Positions 21,926 through 33,350 of a stretch of DNA of 64,000 nucleotides are shown here, one piece after another. The stretch lies in contig CM067591.1 of NCBI GenBank assembly GCA_034336665.1, positions 434,001 through 498,000 on the forward strand. Reading direction: 5' to 3'. Under the pieces are notes generated by a model. That model searched no databases. It was not told the origin of the DNA and saw only the letters and a program-made list of their open reading frames with translations. The position numbers and the translations under genes were made by a program. This DNA is from Luscinia megarhynchos. Lineage: Eukaryota; Chordata; Aves; Passeriformes; Turdidae. Position 1 is the first letter of the stretch. Each line of letters starts with the position of its first letter.

Positions 21926-22964
21926 CCAAAAATTACAGGATTGGGTAGAAATTACAGAATTGGGTATCAATTACAGGATTGGCTATAAATTACAGAATTT
22001 GCTATCAATTACAGGATTGGGTAGAAATTACAGAATTGGCTGCAAATTACAGGATTGGGTACAAATACAGAATTGGCCAAAAATTACAGGATTGGCTGTA
22101 AATTACAGGATTGGCTATCAATTATAGGATTGACTATCAATTATAGAATTGGCTATAAATTCCAGAATTGGCTATTAATTACAGGATTGGCTGGAAATTA
22201 CAGGATTGGCTGTAAATTACGGGATTCGGTATAAATTACAGAATTTGCTGTAAATTACAGGATTGGGTATAAATTACAGGATTTGCTATCAATTACAGAA
22301 TTGGCTATTAATTACAGATTGGCTATAAATTACACAACTGGGTATAAATTACAGAATTTGCTATCAATTACAGGATTGGCTATAAATTACAGAATTTGCC
22401 AAAAATTACAGGATTGGGTAGAAATTACAGAATTTGCTATCAATTACAGAATTTGCTATCAATTACAGGATTGGCTATCAATTTCAGAATTGGCTGTAAA
22501 TTATAGAATTGGCTATAAATTACAGAATTGGCTATTGATTAGAGAATTGGCTGGAAATTACAGGATTGGCTATTAATTACAGAATTGGCTATAAATTATA
22601 TAATTGGCTATAAATTACAGAATTGGCTATTGATTACAGAATTGGCTGTAAATTACAGGATTGGCTAAAAATTACAGAATTTGCTAAAAACTACAGGATT
22701 GGCTATAAATTACAGGATTGGCTGTAAATTACAGGATTGGCTATAAATTACAGATTTGGCTGGAAATTACAGGATTGGCTAAAAATTACAGAATTTCCTA
22801 AAAATTACAGGATTGGCTATCAATTATAGAATTGGCTATATATAAATTACAGGATTGGCTATAAATTACAGAATTTGCTATAAATTATAGAATTGGCTAT
22901 ATATAAATTACAGGATTTGCTGTAAATTACAGAATTGACTATCAATTTCAGAATTGGCATTAAT

Positions 22965-23850
22965 TAGCAGTTTATCCTCTGTTGGTTATTGATTTCTCTT
23001 CCCACTGCTTACCCCCGTTTTCAGTCTCACAGTTGGATTTTTCCCAGGTCAGTTGTCTCTGCCTGTGTCTCTTTTTATCTCTGGCTCCTGCAGGATGTCC
23101 TTGTGCTCTGCAAATCCTGCATTCCTCTCTCCAGCCCCAGCCCAAACATCTCCCTCTCCCAGCTTTGATTAAAAACTCTCAAGGTTGGTTCAGAAAAACT
23201 CAAAAAGTTTCAGCGATTTTCCCAAGCTGGGCTCTCAAAATAGCAGCTGGTGACAAACGTGCTGCCTGCTTGTGATTAATAAAAGCCATTAATTAGAAAA
23301 GTTAATTAAAATTATTAATTAGGGAAGCTGCCAGCACAGAGACAGAGTTTGTAAATGGCTCAGGAAGGATTTTGCTCATGTTTGGTTTGGGACATTTTCT
23401 TGTGTTTTGGCAAAATTATTTCGTTCCCTGGTTTATACCTCTGAAAAATTATCACAAATCTAAAATTCTGCCAAATCTAAATCTTCCAAGGCAAAACTGA
23501 TACAAATTCCTTCAACTGGATGATTCCAAATAATCATTAATGCTTGTACCAGCTCCCAGGCTTAATTTGGTTCAATTCCCCGATTTTCAATTATAAATTT
23601 AAATTTATTCAAGTATTAATTGAAATTTATTAATTTTAAATTTATGCATAAGGTACATTTAACCTAAGAGAAAAATAAAAGCTTTTCCCACACCATTCTT
23701 GGTTTTTTCCAGTAAAAAAAGAAAAAATCAACTTAGCAAAAAAATCAAACTGACAGCACATAAAATAGTTTAATAATCCCAGTAATATTGAGCTGCTCAT
23801 AATAAAAACAAACCAACTATTTATTATTATTACTAAATTGATAATGATAG
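22965..23850. other. POU6F1: unique AT-richer intron DNA
   Basis: About 0.9 kb within POU6F1 intron 1 with no repeat structure and no convincing exon. Confidence 0.5.
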
Positions 23851-23854
23851 TACA

Positions 23855-24145
23855 GGATTGATCCCCAAATCCTGGGTGACCCCAAATCCTGGAGTGATCC
23901 TAAATCCTGGGAGACCCCAAATCCTGGGGTGATCCCCAAATCCTGGGGTGACCCCAAATCCTGGAGTGACCCCAAATCCTGGGTGACCCCAAATCCTGGG
24001 TAACCCCAAATCCTGAAGTGATCCCCAAATCCTGGAGTGACCCCAAATCCTGGGTAACCCCAAATCCTGAAGTGATCCCCAAATCCTGAAGTGATCCCCA
24101 AATCCTGGGTGACCCCAAATCCTGGGGTGATCCCAAATCCTGGGG
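23855..24145. repeat. minisatellite, GACCCCAAATCCTGGGGTGA unit
   Basis: About 15 units of 18-22 bases. Confidence 0.95.
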
Positions 24146-24199
24146 TGCTCTGGGAGCCCTCCCTGTAAACCCAGTGCCCTCCCCACTCAGGACTGCTCA

Positions 24200-24785
24200 T
24201 TTCCCCTTCCAGGACCCCGTTAATTCATTCCCTGGGGATCCTTTTTCTCTTCCAGGACCCCGTTAATTCATTCCCTGGGGATCCTTTTTCTCTTCCAGGA
24301 CCCCTTTTACCCCTTCAGGGCCCCACTCGGGGATGTCCGCTGGGAGTGGGAACTGTCGCAGCTCCTCCTGGGCGGGTCTGGGGGAGTTTTGCAGTTGTGA
24401 ACAGCAGGACCTGCCTGATAAAAAACCCAATAATGGGATCAGGAGCTCAGTCCCAGCAAAATCAGGGAGCCAATCCCAGCGGGGTCAGGAGCCAAATCCC
24501 TTTAGAAACCCATTTACCCTTCCAGGACCCCGTTAATTCATCCCCTGGGGATCCTTTTTCTCTTCCAGGACCCCGTTAATTCATTCCCTGGGGATCCTTT
24601 TTCTCTTCCAGGACCCCATTTATTCCCTGAGGATCCTTTTTCTCTTCCAGGACCCCTTTTACCCCTTCAGGGCCCCACTCGGGGATGTCCCTCGGGAACT
24701 GTGGCAGCTCCTCCGGGGCGGCTCTGGGGGAGTTTCGCAGCTCCGGAGGGCAGGACCTGCCCGATAAAAAGCTCTGCCCGGGAGG
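24200..24785. repeat. second CCAGGACCCC block with GATAAAA modules 2 and 3
   Basis: Units TCTTCCAGGACCCCGTTAAT and GGGGATCCTTTT alternate with two copies of the module ending CTGCC.GATAAAAA (24,318-24,440 and 24,667-24,785). The arrangement matches 18,790-19,165. Confidence 0.85.
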
Positions 24786-24950
24786 ATGAAAATCCCAGTC
24801 CGGTCACCGCCCCTGCCCTGGCTCGAACCCCGAACCCCCAAACCCCGATCCCCGCACCCCAAATCCCCAAATAACCAAACCCCGAACCCCAAACCCCGAT
24901 CCCCGCACCCCAAATCCCCAAATAACCGCACCCCGCTCCCCGCCCCGGCC

Positions 24951-25011
24951 ATGGCAGCGGCGTTTGGGTCACTCAGCGTCACCGTCCCGGGCCGGGCGGG
25001 GCTGCTGCAGG
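24951..25011 (+). CDS. possible alternative first exon, GGCCATGGCAGCGG start
   Basis: An ATG in strong Kozak context at 24,951 opens MAAAFGSLSVTVPGRAGLLQ and then meets CTGCAG/GTCCGG, a donor-like site. It follows a GATAAAA module by about 180 bases. It could be an alternative first exon for POU6F1 or nothing; I do not recognise the peptide. Confidence 0.25.
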
Positions 25012-25019
25012 TCCGGGGG

Positions 25020-26470
25020 CGGCTCAGCTTGGGGTGCCGGTTCTGTTTGGGGTGCCGGTTCTCTTTGGGGTGCCGGTTCTGTTTTGGGGGTGCCGGTTCT
25101 CTTTGGGGTGCCGGTTCTCTTGGGGTGCCGGTTCTCTTTGGGGGTGCCGGTTCTGTTTGGGGTGCCGGTTCTGCTTGGGGGTGCCAGCTCTGCTTGGGGG
25201 TGCCGGTTCTGTTTGGGGTGCCGGTTCTCTTTGGGGGTGCCGGTTCTCTTTGGGGTGCCGGTTCTGTTTGGGGGTGCCGGTTCTCTTTGGGGGTGCCGGT
25301 TCTCTTTGGGGTGCCGGTTCTGTTTGGGGGTGCCGGTTCTCTTTGGGGTGCCGGTTCTCTTTGGGGGTGCCGGTTCTCTTTGGGGGTGCCGGTTCTCTTT
25401 GGGGGTGCCGGTTCTGTTTGGGGGGTGCTGGTTCTGCTTGGGGGTGCCGATTCTTTTTAGGGTGTCGGCTCTGCTTGGGGGTGCTCTCTAGGGTTCGGGG
25501 TGCCGGCTCTTTTGGGGGGTGCTGTAGGTTTCCAGAATTCTGTAGGTTTGGGGGGTGGTCTCGGTTTGGGGGCGCTGGTTCTCTTTGGGGGTGCCGGCTC
25601 TGCTTGGGGGTGCCGATTCTTTTTAGGGTGCCGGCTCTGCTTGGGGGCGCTGGTTCTCTTTGGGGGTGTTGGTTCTATTTGGGGGTGCTGTAGGTTTGCA
25701 GAGTTCTGTAGGTTTGGGGGTGCCGATTCTGTTTGGGGGTGCCGATTCTGTTTGGGGGTGCCGATTCTGTTTGGGGGCGCCGGTTCTCTTTGGGGGTGTT
25801 GGTTCTGTTTGGGGGGTGCTGTAGGTTTGCAGAGTTCTGTAGGTTTGGGGGTGCCGATTCTGTTTGGGGTGCCGATTCTGTTTGGGGGCGCCGGTTCTCT
25901 TTGGGGGTGTTGGTTCTGTTTGGGGGTGCTGTAAGTTTGGAGGTGCTGCAGCTGTTTTGCTGTAGGTTTGGGGGTGCTCTCGGTTTGGGGGTGCCGATTC
26001 TGTTTGGGGGTGCTCTCGGTTTGGGGGTGCCGATTCTGTTTGGGGGTGCCGATTCTGTTTGGGGGTTCTGTAGGGTTGGGGGTGCTGGCTCTGTTCAGGG
26101 GTGCTGCAGCTGTGCAGGTTTTGCTGTAGGTTTGGGGGTGCTCTCGGTTTGGGGGGTGTTGGTTCTGTTTGGGGGTGCTGTAGGGTTTGCTGCCAGCTCT
26201 GTTTGGGGGTGCTGCAGTAAAGGTGTGGGGGGTGCTGTGAATTTGGGGGTGCTGTGAATTTGGGGGTGCTGCAGTAAAGGTGTGGGGGTGCTGTGAATTT
26301 GGGGGTGCTGTGAATTTGGGGGGTGCTGTGAGTTTGGGGGTGCTGTGAATTTGGGGGTGCTGTAAGTTTGGCGGTGCTGTGAGTTTGGCGGTGCTGTGAA
26401 TTTGGGGGTGCTGTAAATTTGGGGGTGCTGTGAGTTTGGGGGTGCTGTGAATTTGGGGGTGCTGTGACCA
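25020..26470. repeat. minisatellite, GGGTGCCGGTTCTCTTTGG unit
   Basis: About 70 units of about 20 bases that drift into GGGGGTGCTGTGAATTT units after 26,220. It is G-rich on the plus strand. Confidence 0.97.
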
Positions 26471-26651
26471 CTGGCAGCGCCTCACCTGCCCAAGGTCCCA
26501 CCCAGGGGCGCCCCTGCAGTTCAGGTGTTGGGGGCTGGAACTCCCCCAGCCGCCCCTCCCCCTCCAGGGGGGCTCTGCACCCCAAAACTGGTCCCGTGGG
26601 TTGGGGGAGCCCTGGGGGACACGGCCGCTGATTTTGGGGGTCCGTCTGCAG

Positions 26652-26820
26652 GTGATTGTCATGTCCGGCCATGAGACCATCCGGGTGCTGGAGGTGGGGT
26701 GGGACGGGGACCCCCAAAACGGCCGGGGGAGGGAGCGGGGGGGTCCCCGGCAGGGGGGCTCCCCAGCTGGGGAGGACGCCCCTCCAGCACCCCGAGCTCG
26801 TCCGGGAGGGGAGGTGGCAG
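26652..26820 (+). CDS. POU6F1: POU6F1 coding exon 2 (VIVMSGHETIRVLE)
   Basis: A CTGCAG acceptor is followed by VIVMSGHETIRVLEVGWDGD, nearly identical to the mammalian N-terminal block. The frame stays open to GTGGCAG/GTGAGA at 26,820. An earlier donor-like GAG/GTGGGG at 26,694 could end it, so the right border is uncertain; the conserved GV after LEV favours the longer exon. The rest is Gly/Pro/Glu-rich and not conserved. Confidence 0.85.
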
Positions 26821-26839
26821 GTGAGACCCCCCATTCCCG

Positions 26840-27370
26840 GGACCCCCTGTGCCCCCGTGCCCCCCAGGACCCCCTGTGCCCCCCGGGTCTTCATCCCGGG
26901 ATCCCCCGTGTGCCCCCCGGGTCTCTCCATCCCGGGATCCCCCTGTGCCCCCGGGTCTCTTCATCCCGGGGATCCCCCCAGTGCCCCCCGAGTCCCTCCT
27001 CCCGGGATCCCCCGGTGCCCCCGAGTCTCTCTTTCCCGGGATCGTTCCCTGCTGTGTCCCCGCGTTTCTCCATCCCGGGATTATTCCGGGATGTTCCCCA
27101 GGTCTCCCTCCCCAAGATCCCCCCTGTGCCCCCCGGGTCTCCATCCCGGAATCCCCCCGTGCCCCCCGGGTCTCTCCATCCGGGATCATTCCTGGAGGTT
27201 CCTCCGGGTCCCCCCTCCAGATCTCCCCCTGTGTCCCCCGAGTTTCCATCCCTAGGGATCCCCCCCGTGCCCCCCGGGTCTCCATCCCGGGATCCCCCCC
27301 GTGCTCCCCCGCGTTTCTCCATCCCGGGATCATTCCCGGAGGTTCCCCGGTCTCTCCTCCCGGGACCATC
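26840..27370. repeat. minisatellite, GGGTCTCCATCCCGGGATC unit
   Basis: About 16 units of 30-34 bases in a POU6F1 intron. Confidence 0.95.
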
Positions 27371-27474
27371 CCCCAGGTCCCCCTGGGTTGTGTCACCTGC
27401 ACCCCGCGGTCCTGCTGCAGGTCCAGCCCCACCCTCACATTTTGGGGAGATCCCGCTTTGTTCCTCGCTGGTTT

Positions 27475-27870
27475 CTGCCCCAAACCCCCCGGCAGGTGTG
27501 TCCCCTGCCCCAAACCCCCCGGCAGGTGTGTCCCCATCCCCGAACCCTCCCGCAGGTGTGTCCCCTGCCCCCGAACCCTCCACAGGTGTGTCCCCTGCCC
27601 CAAACCCCCGGCAGATGTGTCCCCTGCCCGAACCCTCCCTGCAGGTGTGTCCAGAGCCCCGAGCCCTGCCGCAGGTGTGTCCCCTGCCCCAAACCCTCCC
27701 GTAGGTGTGTCCCCATCCCCAAACCCTCCACAGGTGTGTCCCCAGCCCCGAACCCCCGGCAGATGTGTCCCCTGCCCCCAAACCCCCGGCAGGTGTGTCC
27801 CCTGCCCCCAAACCCCCGGCAGGTGTGTCCCCTGCCCCCAAACCCCCCGGCAGGTGTGTCCCCCCTGCCC
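27475..27870. repeat. minisatellite, CCCCCGGCAGGTGTGTCCCC unit
   Basis: About 13 units of about 30 bases. Each contains GGCAG/GTGTGT, which resembles a splice donor. Confidence 0.95.
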
Positions 27871-28051
27871 CTGCACGTGCCCCTGTCGCTGTCCCAGCCT
27901 CTCTCCTGCCCGGGTGGGGGGCGCTGGGTGGTCGCTGCTCCCACCCTGCCCCCGGCCCTGCCCCCCACCTGAGCCCCCCGCGGAGGGTGTTCACCTGTCC
28001 TGGCTGTGCAGAATTTGGGTGCCCCCTCACCCCCCCGCGTTTCTCCCCCAG

Positions 28052-28148
28052 GCAAAGCCAAGGCAGAGTCGCCCACCCCCGTCCCCTCGAGCCACGCGCC
28101 CCGAGCCAGCCCGGCGTGACCCACCTGGCCGTGCAGGCCACGCCACAG
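28052..28148 (+). CDS. POU6F1: POU6F1 coding exon 3, frame disturbed
   Basis: TTTCTCCCCCAG precedes an exon whose first part reads KAKAESPTPVPSSHAPRASP and whose end, in another frame, reads GVTHLAVQATPQ before GTAACT. The latter matches the mammalian LAVQA.PQ that precedes VLAQ/VLTQ, and it joins the next exon in phase. A single-base indel in the middle (around 28,108) is needed to link the two parts. Confidence 0.75.
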
Positions 28149-28479
28149 GTAACTGTCCCTGGGGCTGGGGGCGCAGGGGGGCCCCGCGTGTAAGCCAGCT
28201 CAGGGGACCCCTTCTGTCCCCCCCAGCAGAGGGGGTCTCCACAGCCCTGGGGGGGGAAGGGAGGCCCTGGGTGCCACTTGTCCCCGTCTAGGGGGGACCC
28301 CAAAGGTGAAGGGGATCCCCATCCCCCCCAAAACGGGGGGTCAGCAGGGAGGGGGGGTCCCTTTATACCCTCCAGAGAGACCCCCACCTAACAGAGCCCC
28401 CCATCTCCCCCACGGAGAGGGGCTCACAGCTCCCCCGGATCCCCCTTCCCGGGCTTCACCAGGCTGGGGGCTCCCCTTT

Positions 28480-28715
28480 GTCCTCCCCAGTTGGGATTCA
28501 CGGGGGCTCCCCCTTTGCCCCCCCCCCATTTGGGATTCACTGGGAGCTCCCCCTTTGCCCCCCCCATTTGGGATTCACCGGGGGCTCCCCTTTGTCCCCC
28601 CAGTTGGGATTCACTGGGGGCTCCCCCTTGTCCCCCCCAGTTGGGATTCACTGGGAGCTCCCCTTGCCCCCCCCATTTGGGATTCACTGGGGCTCCCCTT
28701 TGTCCCCCCAGAGGG
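28480..28715. repeat. minisatellite, TTGGGATTCACTGGGGGCTCC unit
   Basis: Six or seven units of about 35 bases. Confidence 0.93.
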
Positions 28716-28810
28716 GTGTCCCAGGCCGGGCGGGGGCCCCGTGGGGTTTCCCTGATGCTGAGCAGGGCGTTGATTTGTGTTTCTCTTTCAAATCTCATTT
28801 ATCTCCGCAG

Positions 28811-29036
28811 GTGTTGGCTCAGGAAAGCTTAGCCACAGGTGTGACAGGAGTAATGGTTCCGGCAGGGACAGTTACTCAACCTCTTCTTATCCCCATCAGT
28901 ATTGCAGGTCAGGTGACAGGCCAGCAGGCGCTGGCCCTGGTGACAATTCCCACAGCAACGCTCGCCGCGCTCCCGGGACTGACGCCGGCGGCACCTGCGG
29001 GGGCGATTTTCAAACCGCCCGTAGCCAACCTGGCAG
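28811..29036 (+). CDS. POU6F1: POU6F1 coding exon 4, transactivation segment
   Basis: An intact 226-base exon, VLAQESLATGVTGVMVPAGT through LLIPISIAGQVTGQQ and LAALPGLTPA to AIFKPPVANLA. This is among the best-conserved parts of the POU6F1 N-terminal region outside the DNA-binding domains. It has a strong acceptor (TCTCCGCAG) and donor (GGCAG/GTAACG). Unlike its neighbours, it has ordinary codon composition, including AT-ending codons. Confidence 0.95.
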
Positions 29037-29735
29037 GTAACGGCAGGTAACGGGGGGCGGCCCCGAGCGGGAGCGGCAGGAGCGGGGCAGGATCGACCCC
29101 AAACGGGATCGGCCCCGAGCGGGATCAGCCCAGAATGGGATCGGCCCCGAAACGGGCAGGACATGGGGTCGGCCCTGAACTGGGATCGGCCCCGAGCGGG
29201 ATCGGCCCCAAATGGGAACGGCAGGAGCGGGGCAGGACCCGAGCGGGCAGGACACGGGATCGTCCCCGAGCGGGATCGGCCCCGAGCGGGAGCGGCCCGA
29301 GCCGCGCAGGACACTCAGCGGAGCCGCTGGGACCGGGACAGGAGAGACAGGGCAGGGCTGGGGCCGGGGCTGGGACCTGGTGCAGCTTTGGGGCTCCAGG
29401 TGTAGATTTGGGCTCCAGGTGTAGATTTGGGCTCCAGGTACAGGACCTGGTGCAGGTTTGGGGCTCCAGGTGTAGATTTGGGCTCCAGGTGTAGATTTGG
29501 GCTCCAGGTACAGGACCTGGGTGGCAGCTTTGGGGGCTCCAGGTGTAGATTTGGGCTCCAGGTACAGGACCGGGTGCAGGTTTGGGGCTCCAGGTGTAGA
29601 TTTGGGCTCCAGGTGTAGATTTGGGCTCCAGGTACAGGACCTGGTGCAGGTTTGGGGGCTCCAGGTGTAGATTTGGGCTCCAGGTGTAGATTTGGGCTCC
29701 AGGTACAGGACCTGGTGCAGGTTTGGAGAGGGCTC
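29037..29735. repeat. two minisatellites (GAGCGGGATCGGCCCC; GATTTGGGCTCCAGGTGTA)
   Basis: 29,050-29,300 holds 16-18 base units. 29,375-29,735 holds units of about 22 bases grouped in a higher-order period near 100. Confidence 0.93.
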
Positions 29736-29834
29736 TGAAATGTGTGTTTGTATTTGAGGGATTTGAGTATCAAAGGTGGAGATTTGGGGGTACCAGGTGT
29801 GGTACCAGGTGTAGATTTGGGGTACCAGGTGCAG

Positions 29835-30385
29835 ATTTGGTTCAGGTGTGACCCTGATTCAGGTGTGCCCAGGTTCAGGTGTGCCCAGGTTCAGGTGTGA
29901 CCCTGATTCAGCTGTGCCCAGGTTCAGGTGTGACCCTGATTCAGGTGTGACCCTGATTCAGCTGTGCCAAGGTTCAGCTGTGCCCCCGGTTCAGGTGTGC
30001 CCCGGTTCAGGTGTGACCCCGGTTCAGGTGTGACCCTGATTCAGCTGTGCCAAGGTTCAGCTGTGCCCCCGGTTCAGGTGTACCCAGGTTCAGGTGTGAC
30101 CCCGGTTCAGGTGTGACCCGGTTCAGGTGTGCCCCGGTTTAGGTGTGATACCTGCTTCAGGTGTGACCCTGATTCAGCTGTGCCCGGGTTCAGGTGTGCC
30201 CCGGTTCAGGTGTGACCCCCGGTTCAGGTGTGACCCTGGTTCAGGTGTGCCCCGGTTCAGGTGTGCCCCGGTTCAGGTGTGACCCCGGTTTAGGTGTGCC
30301 CCTGTTTAGGTGTGATACCTGGTTCAGGTGTGCCCAGGTTCAGGTGTGCCCCGGTTCAGGTGTGCCCCGGTTCAGGTGTGACCCC
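29835..30385. repeat. minisatellite, GGTTCAGGTGTGACCC unit
   Basis: About 33 units of 16-18 bases. Many contain AGGTGTGA, the T-box half-site consensus. Confidence 0.95.
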
Positions 30386-30464
30386 GCCCCCGGGCAGGGC
30401 GGGGCGGGGTGTCACTGTCACTGTCGCTGTCGCTGTCGCTAGACGCCGTCCCCTCTCCTCGCAG

Positions 30465-30606
30465 CCGCCGCCCGTGCTCAGCCCCGCCCCGCGCCCCCCG
30501 GCGCAGCCCCCGCTGCTGCCCCAGCCCCCCGGCGCCCCGCCCCCCAAGGGAGCTCCCCGCTGTCGCGCAGCCCCAGATCGCCGGACTGGCCCTGAGCCCC
30601 GGAATC
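30465..30606 (+). CDS. POU6F1: POU6F1 coding exon 5, frame disturbed
   Basis: CTCCTCGCAG precedes a Pro/Ala-rich exon. Its end reads LPAVAQPQIAGLALSPGI before GTAAGG and matches the mammalian PQI...FSPGI segment. The upstream part (PPPVLSPAPRPPAQPPLLPQ) is in another frame. The length of 142 bases does not satisfy the phases of the flanking exons, so at least one indel is present. Confidence 0.75.
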
Positions 30607-30654
30607 GTAAGGACGGGCCCGGGGCGGGGGCGGGGCGGGAATCCCTGAGCGCCA

Positions 30655-31165
30655 GCCCCGCCTCAGTTTCCCCAGATACAGCCCCTGCCTCAGTTTCCAC
30701 ACGGGGAATTGTGAGCTCGGTGTCCCTGCAGAGGATCCCAGCCTCAGTTTCCCTGTGCACAATCCCTGCCTCAGTTTCCCCAGACAATATTCCATCTGTT
30801 TTTCCTGTGCACAATCCCAGCCTGTTTTTACGTGCAAGATCCTGGACTCAGTTTCCCTGTGCAGGATCCCAGCCTCAGTTTCCCTGTTCCCAATCCCAGC
30901 CTCAGTTTCCCTGTGCAGGATCCCAGTTTCATTTTATCCTTTTCCCACCCCCAGCCTCAGTTTCCCTGTTCCCAATCCCTGCCTCAGTTTCCCTGTGCAG
31001 GATCCCAGTTTCATTTTTCCCCCGTTCCCCTCCCCCAGCCTCAGTTTCCCTGTTCCCAATCCCAGTTTCATTTTTTCCCCGTTCCCACCCCCAGCCTCAG
31101 TTTCCCTGTTCCCAATCCCAGTTTCATTTTTCCCCGTTCCCACCCCCAGCCTCAGTTTCCCATCC
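30655..31165. repeat. minisatellite, CCTCAGTTTCCCTGTTCCC unit
   Basis: About 18 units of 26-30 bases. Confidence 0.95.
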
Positions 31166-31289
31166 CCGCTGCGCTCCCACGGGTTCACTGATGGATTCAC
31201 AGATTTGGGGACCCCCCGGGACCCCCGCGGCCGCCGGAAGGGGGGGAGGGTCGGGGGGGTCCCGGCTCTGACCCGTCTCCGTCCCGCAG

Positions 31290-31415
31290 CTCACGGCGGC
31301 TCTGGGGGTGCAGCCGCAGATCCTGGGGTCCCTCAGCGCCCCCCCCGTCATCTCCAGCCCCCTCCCCAGCGTGCAGGGGGTCCCGGGGCAGCTCCTGACC
31401 AGCGCCCCGGGCCAG
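31290..31415 (+). CDS. POU6F1: POU6F1 coding exon 6
   Basis: An intact 126-base exon in phase 0 at both ends: LTAALGVQPQILGSLSAPPV to PGQLLTSAPGQ. It corresponds to the mammalian QTQILGSLTTAPVITS segment. It joins VVGALPW in the next exon, making the conserved GQV(I/V)G block. Confidence 0.9.
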
Positions 31416-31429
31416 GTACCGCGGGGGGC

Positions 31430-32060
31430 CCGCGGGGGTCCCGCCCCCTCCCACCCCCGGGGCTGTGTCACCTGGGGAGGGGTCCCGCCCGCCCCGCCCC
31501 CCCGGGGCTGTGTCACCTGGGGAGGGGTCCCGCCCCAATCCGCAGGGTGGGTTTTTTGGGGTCTCCCCCCCGCACAAGGTGGGCGTTTGGGGGTCCCACT
31601 CCCCCGCAGGGTGGGTGTTTCGGGGTCCCGCCCAGGGTGGGTTTTTTGGGGGTCCCGCCCCCCGCAGGCTGGGTATTTCGGGGTCCCCCAGTGCTGTGTG
31701 CCCCCCTCCCCCGCAGGGTGGGCGTTTTCGGGGTCCCCCCACCGCACAGGGTGGATTTTTCGGGGTGCCCCCCCGCAGGGTGGGTTTTTCGGTTCTCCCC
31801 CGCAGGGTGGGCGTTTTCGGGGGTCCCCCAACGCTCTGTGCCCCCCCCACCGCCCAGGGTGGATTTTTGGGGTCCCGCCCCAGCAGGGTGGGCGTTTCGG
31901 GGTCCCTTGGCAGCTCTGTGCCCCCCCACCGCAGGGGTGGGTGTTTTTAGTCCCCCCGACACGGCGGGTATTTTCGAGTCCCCCCGCGAGAGGTGGCCGT
32001 TTCGGGGTCCCCCCCGCACACGGTGGGTGTTTTTGGGGTCCCCCCGCGGGGTGGCCGCTT
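31430..32060. repeat. minisatellite, CCCGCAGGGTGGGTTTTTCG unit
   Basis: About 15 units of 35-45 bases, each with a CCGCAG/GGTGGG that mimics an acceptor. Confidence 0.93.
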
Positions 32061-32089
32061 TTAGTCCCTGCAGCTCTGTGCCCGCGCAG

Positions 32090-32287
32090 GTGGTCGGGCG
32101 CTGCCGTGGCTCGTGGCGCCGCGCCCGCCTTCGCCGATGCCGGTGCCGGTGCCGGTGCCGGTGCCGTGGCCGCGGTGGCGCCGCCGCTGCTGCTCGGCCG
32201 CAGGGCAGCTGATCGCCGCTGCGCCAGCCCCCAGCCCCGCCCCCCGGCAAGAAAAGCGCGTCTGCCGAGCCCCCGGTCAAGAGCGAG
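32090..32287 (+). CDS. POU6F1: POU6F1 coding exon 7, frame disturbed
   Basis: CGCGCAG precedes sequence that gives VVG, then (after a one-base shift) ALPWLVAP, then LLL...GQLIAAAPAPSPAP, and KKSASAEPPVKSE before GTGAGC. This follows the mammalian VIGTLPWVV, LLLNAQGQVIA and SPAKSE blocks. The middle contains a short perfect (GGTGCC)n expansion near 32,140. Two or more frame changes are needed. Confidence 0.8.
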
Positions 32288-32329
32288 GTGAGCCACGGCC
32301 CTGGGACCCCCCGAGCCCCCCCGAGACCC

Positions 32330-32655
32330 CCCAGGTCACCTGAGACCCCTGAACTCCCCCTAAATCACACTGGAGACCCCTGAACCCCCCCCAGATCACC
32401 CTGAGACCCCCTGAACTCCCCCCAGGTCACTCTGAGACTCCCCAGGTCACCCTGAGACACCCCCGGGCCCCCCAGGTCACCCCCCAGCCCCCCAGTCACC
32501 CCCAGACCCCCAGTCACCCCCCAGGTGCCCCCCCAGACCCCCAGTCACCCCCAGACCCCCCCCAGTCACCCCCAGCCCCCAGGTGCCCCCCAGCCCCCCA
32601 GTCACCCCCCAGACCCCCCAGGTGCTCCCCCAGACCCCCTCAGTCACCCCCACCC
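32330..32655. repeat. minisatellite, CCCCCAGTCACCCCCAGACC unit
   Basis: About 17 units of 17-22 bases in a POU6F1 intron. Confidence 0.92.
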
Positions 32656-32659
32656 CCAG

Positions 32660-32769
32660 GTGCAGCCCATCCAGCCGGCCCTCGCCCGGCCGGGCTCGCC
32701 CCGTGGCCAAGGTGTCGCCGGCGCCCCCAGCTGCTCTGAGACCCCCCACCGTGAGCCAGCTGGTGTCCA
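32660..32769 (+). CDS. POU6F1: POU6F1 coding exon 8
   Basis: Starts VQPIQPALARPGSP, as in the mammalian VQPIQPT, and ends CSETP..TVSQLVS before GTGAGT. A run of six C near 32,743 carries one base too many (or two too few), which breaks the frame just before TVSQLVS. The final phase is correct: A plus AG at 33,496 makes Lys. Confidence 0.85.
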
Positions 32770-32784
32770 GTGAGTCACTGGGAG

Positions 32785-33350
32785 CACTGGGAGGGGGGAT
32801 GGTAGGGACTGGGATCCACTGGGATCCACTGGGAAAGGGGCAGCAGGGACTGGGGTCCTCTGAGGTGTGGGGGGTGTTGGGAGGAGAGAGACCCGAGCCT
32901 GGGACCCCCTGGGAGGGAAATAAGAGGGACTGTGGGCACAGGGATAGTGGGGGTCTGGAATCCCTGGGAGGGGGATAATGGGAATGGGAACTGGGATAAT
33001 GGGAACTGGGATAATGGGAACTGGGATAATGGAAATGGGAATGGGAAGAAGGATAATGGGACTGGGATAATGGGAATGGGAACTGGGATAATGGGAATGG
33101 GAACTGGGATAATGGAACAGAGATTTTGGGACTGGGACAATGGGACTGGGATAATGGGAACTGGGATAATGGGACTGGGATTTTGGCACTGGGATTTTTG
33201 GCTGGGATTTTTGGGACTGGGACAATGGGACTGGGATTTTGGCGCTGGGATAATGGGACTGGGACAATGGGACTGGGACAATGGGACTGGGATAATGGGA
33301 CTGGGATTTTGGCGGCTGGGATTTTTGGCTGGGATTTTGGCACTGGGATA
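32785..33350. repeat. minisatellite, GGGATAATGGGAACT unit
   Basis: About 35 units of 14-17 bases after 32,960, with looser GGGACTGGGATCC units before. Confidence 0.95.

Larger units (their letters stand above)
20505..22960. repeat. AT-rich minisatellite, AAATTACAGAATTGGCTAT unit
   Basis: More than 100 units of about 20 bases, interrupted by the gap and by duplicated segment copy B. Confidence 0.97.
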
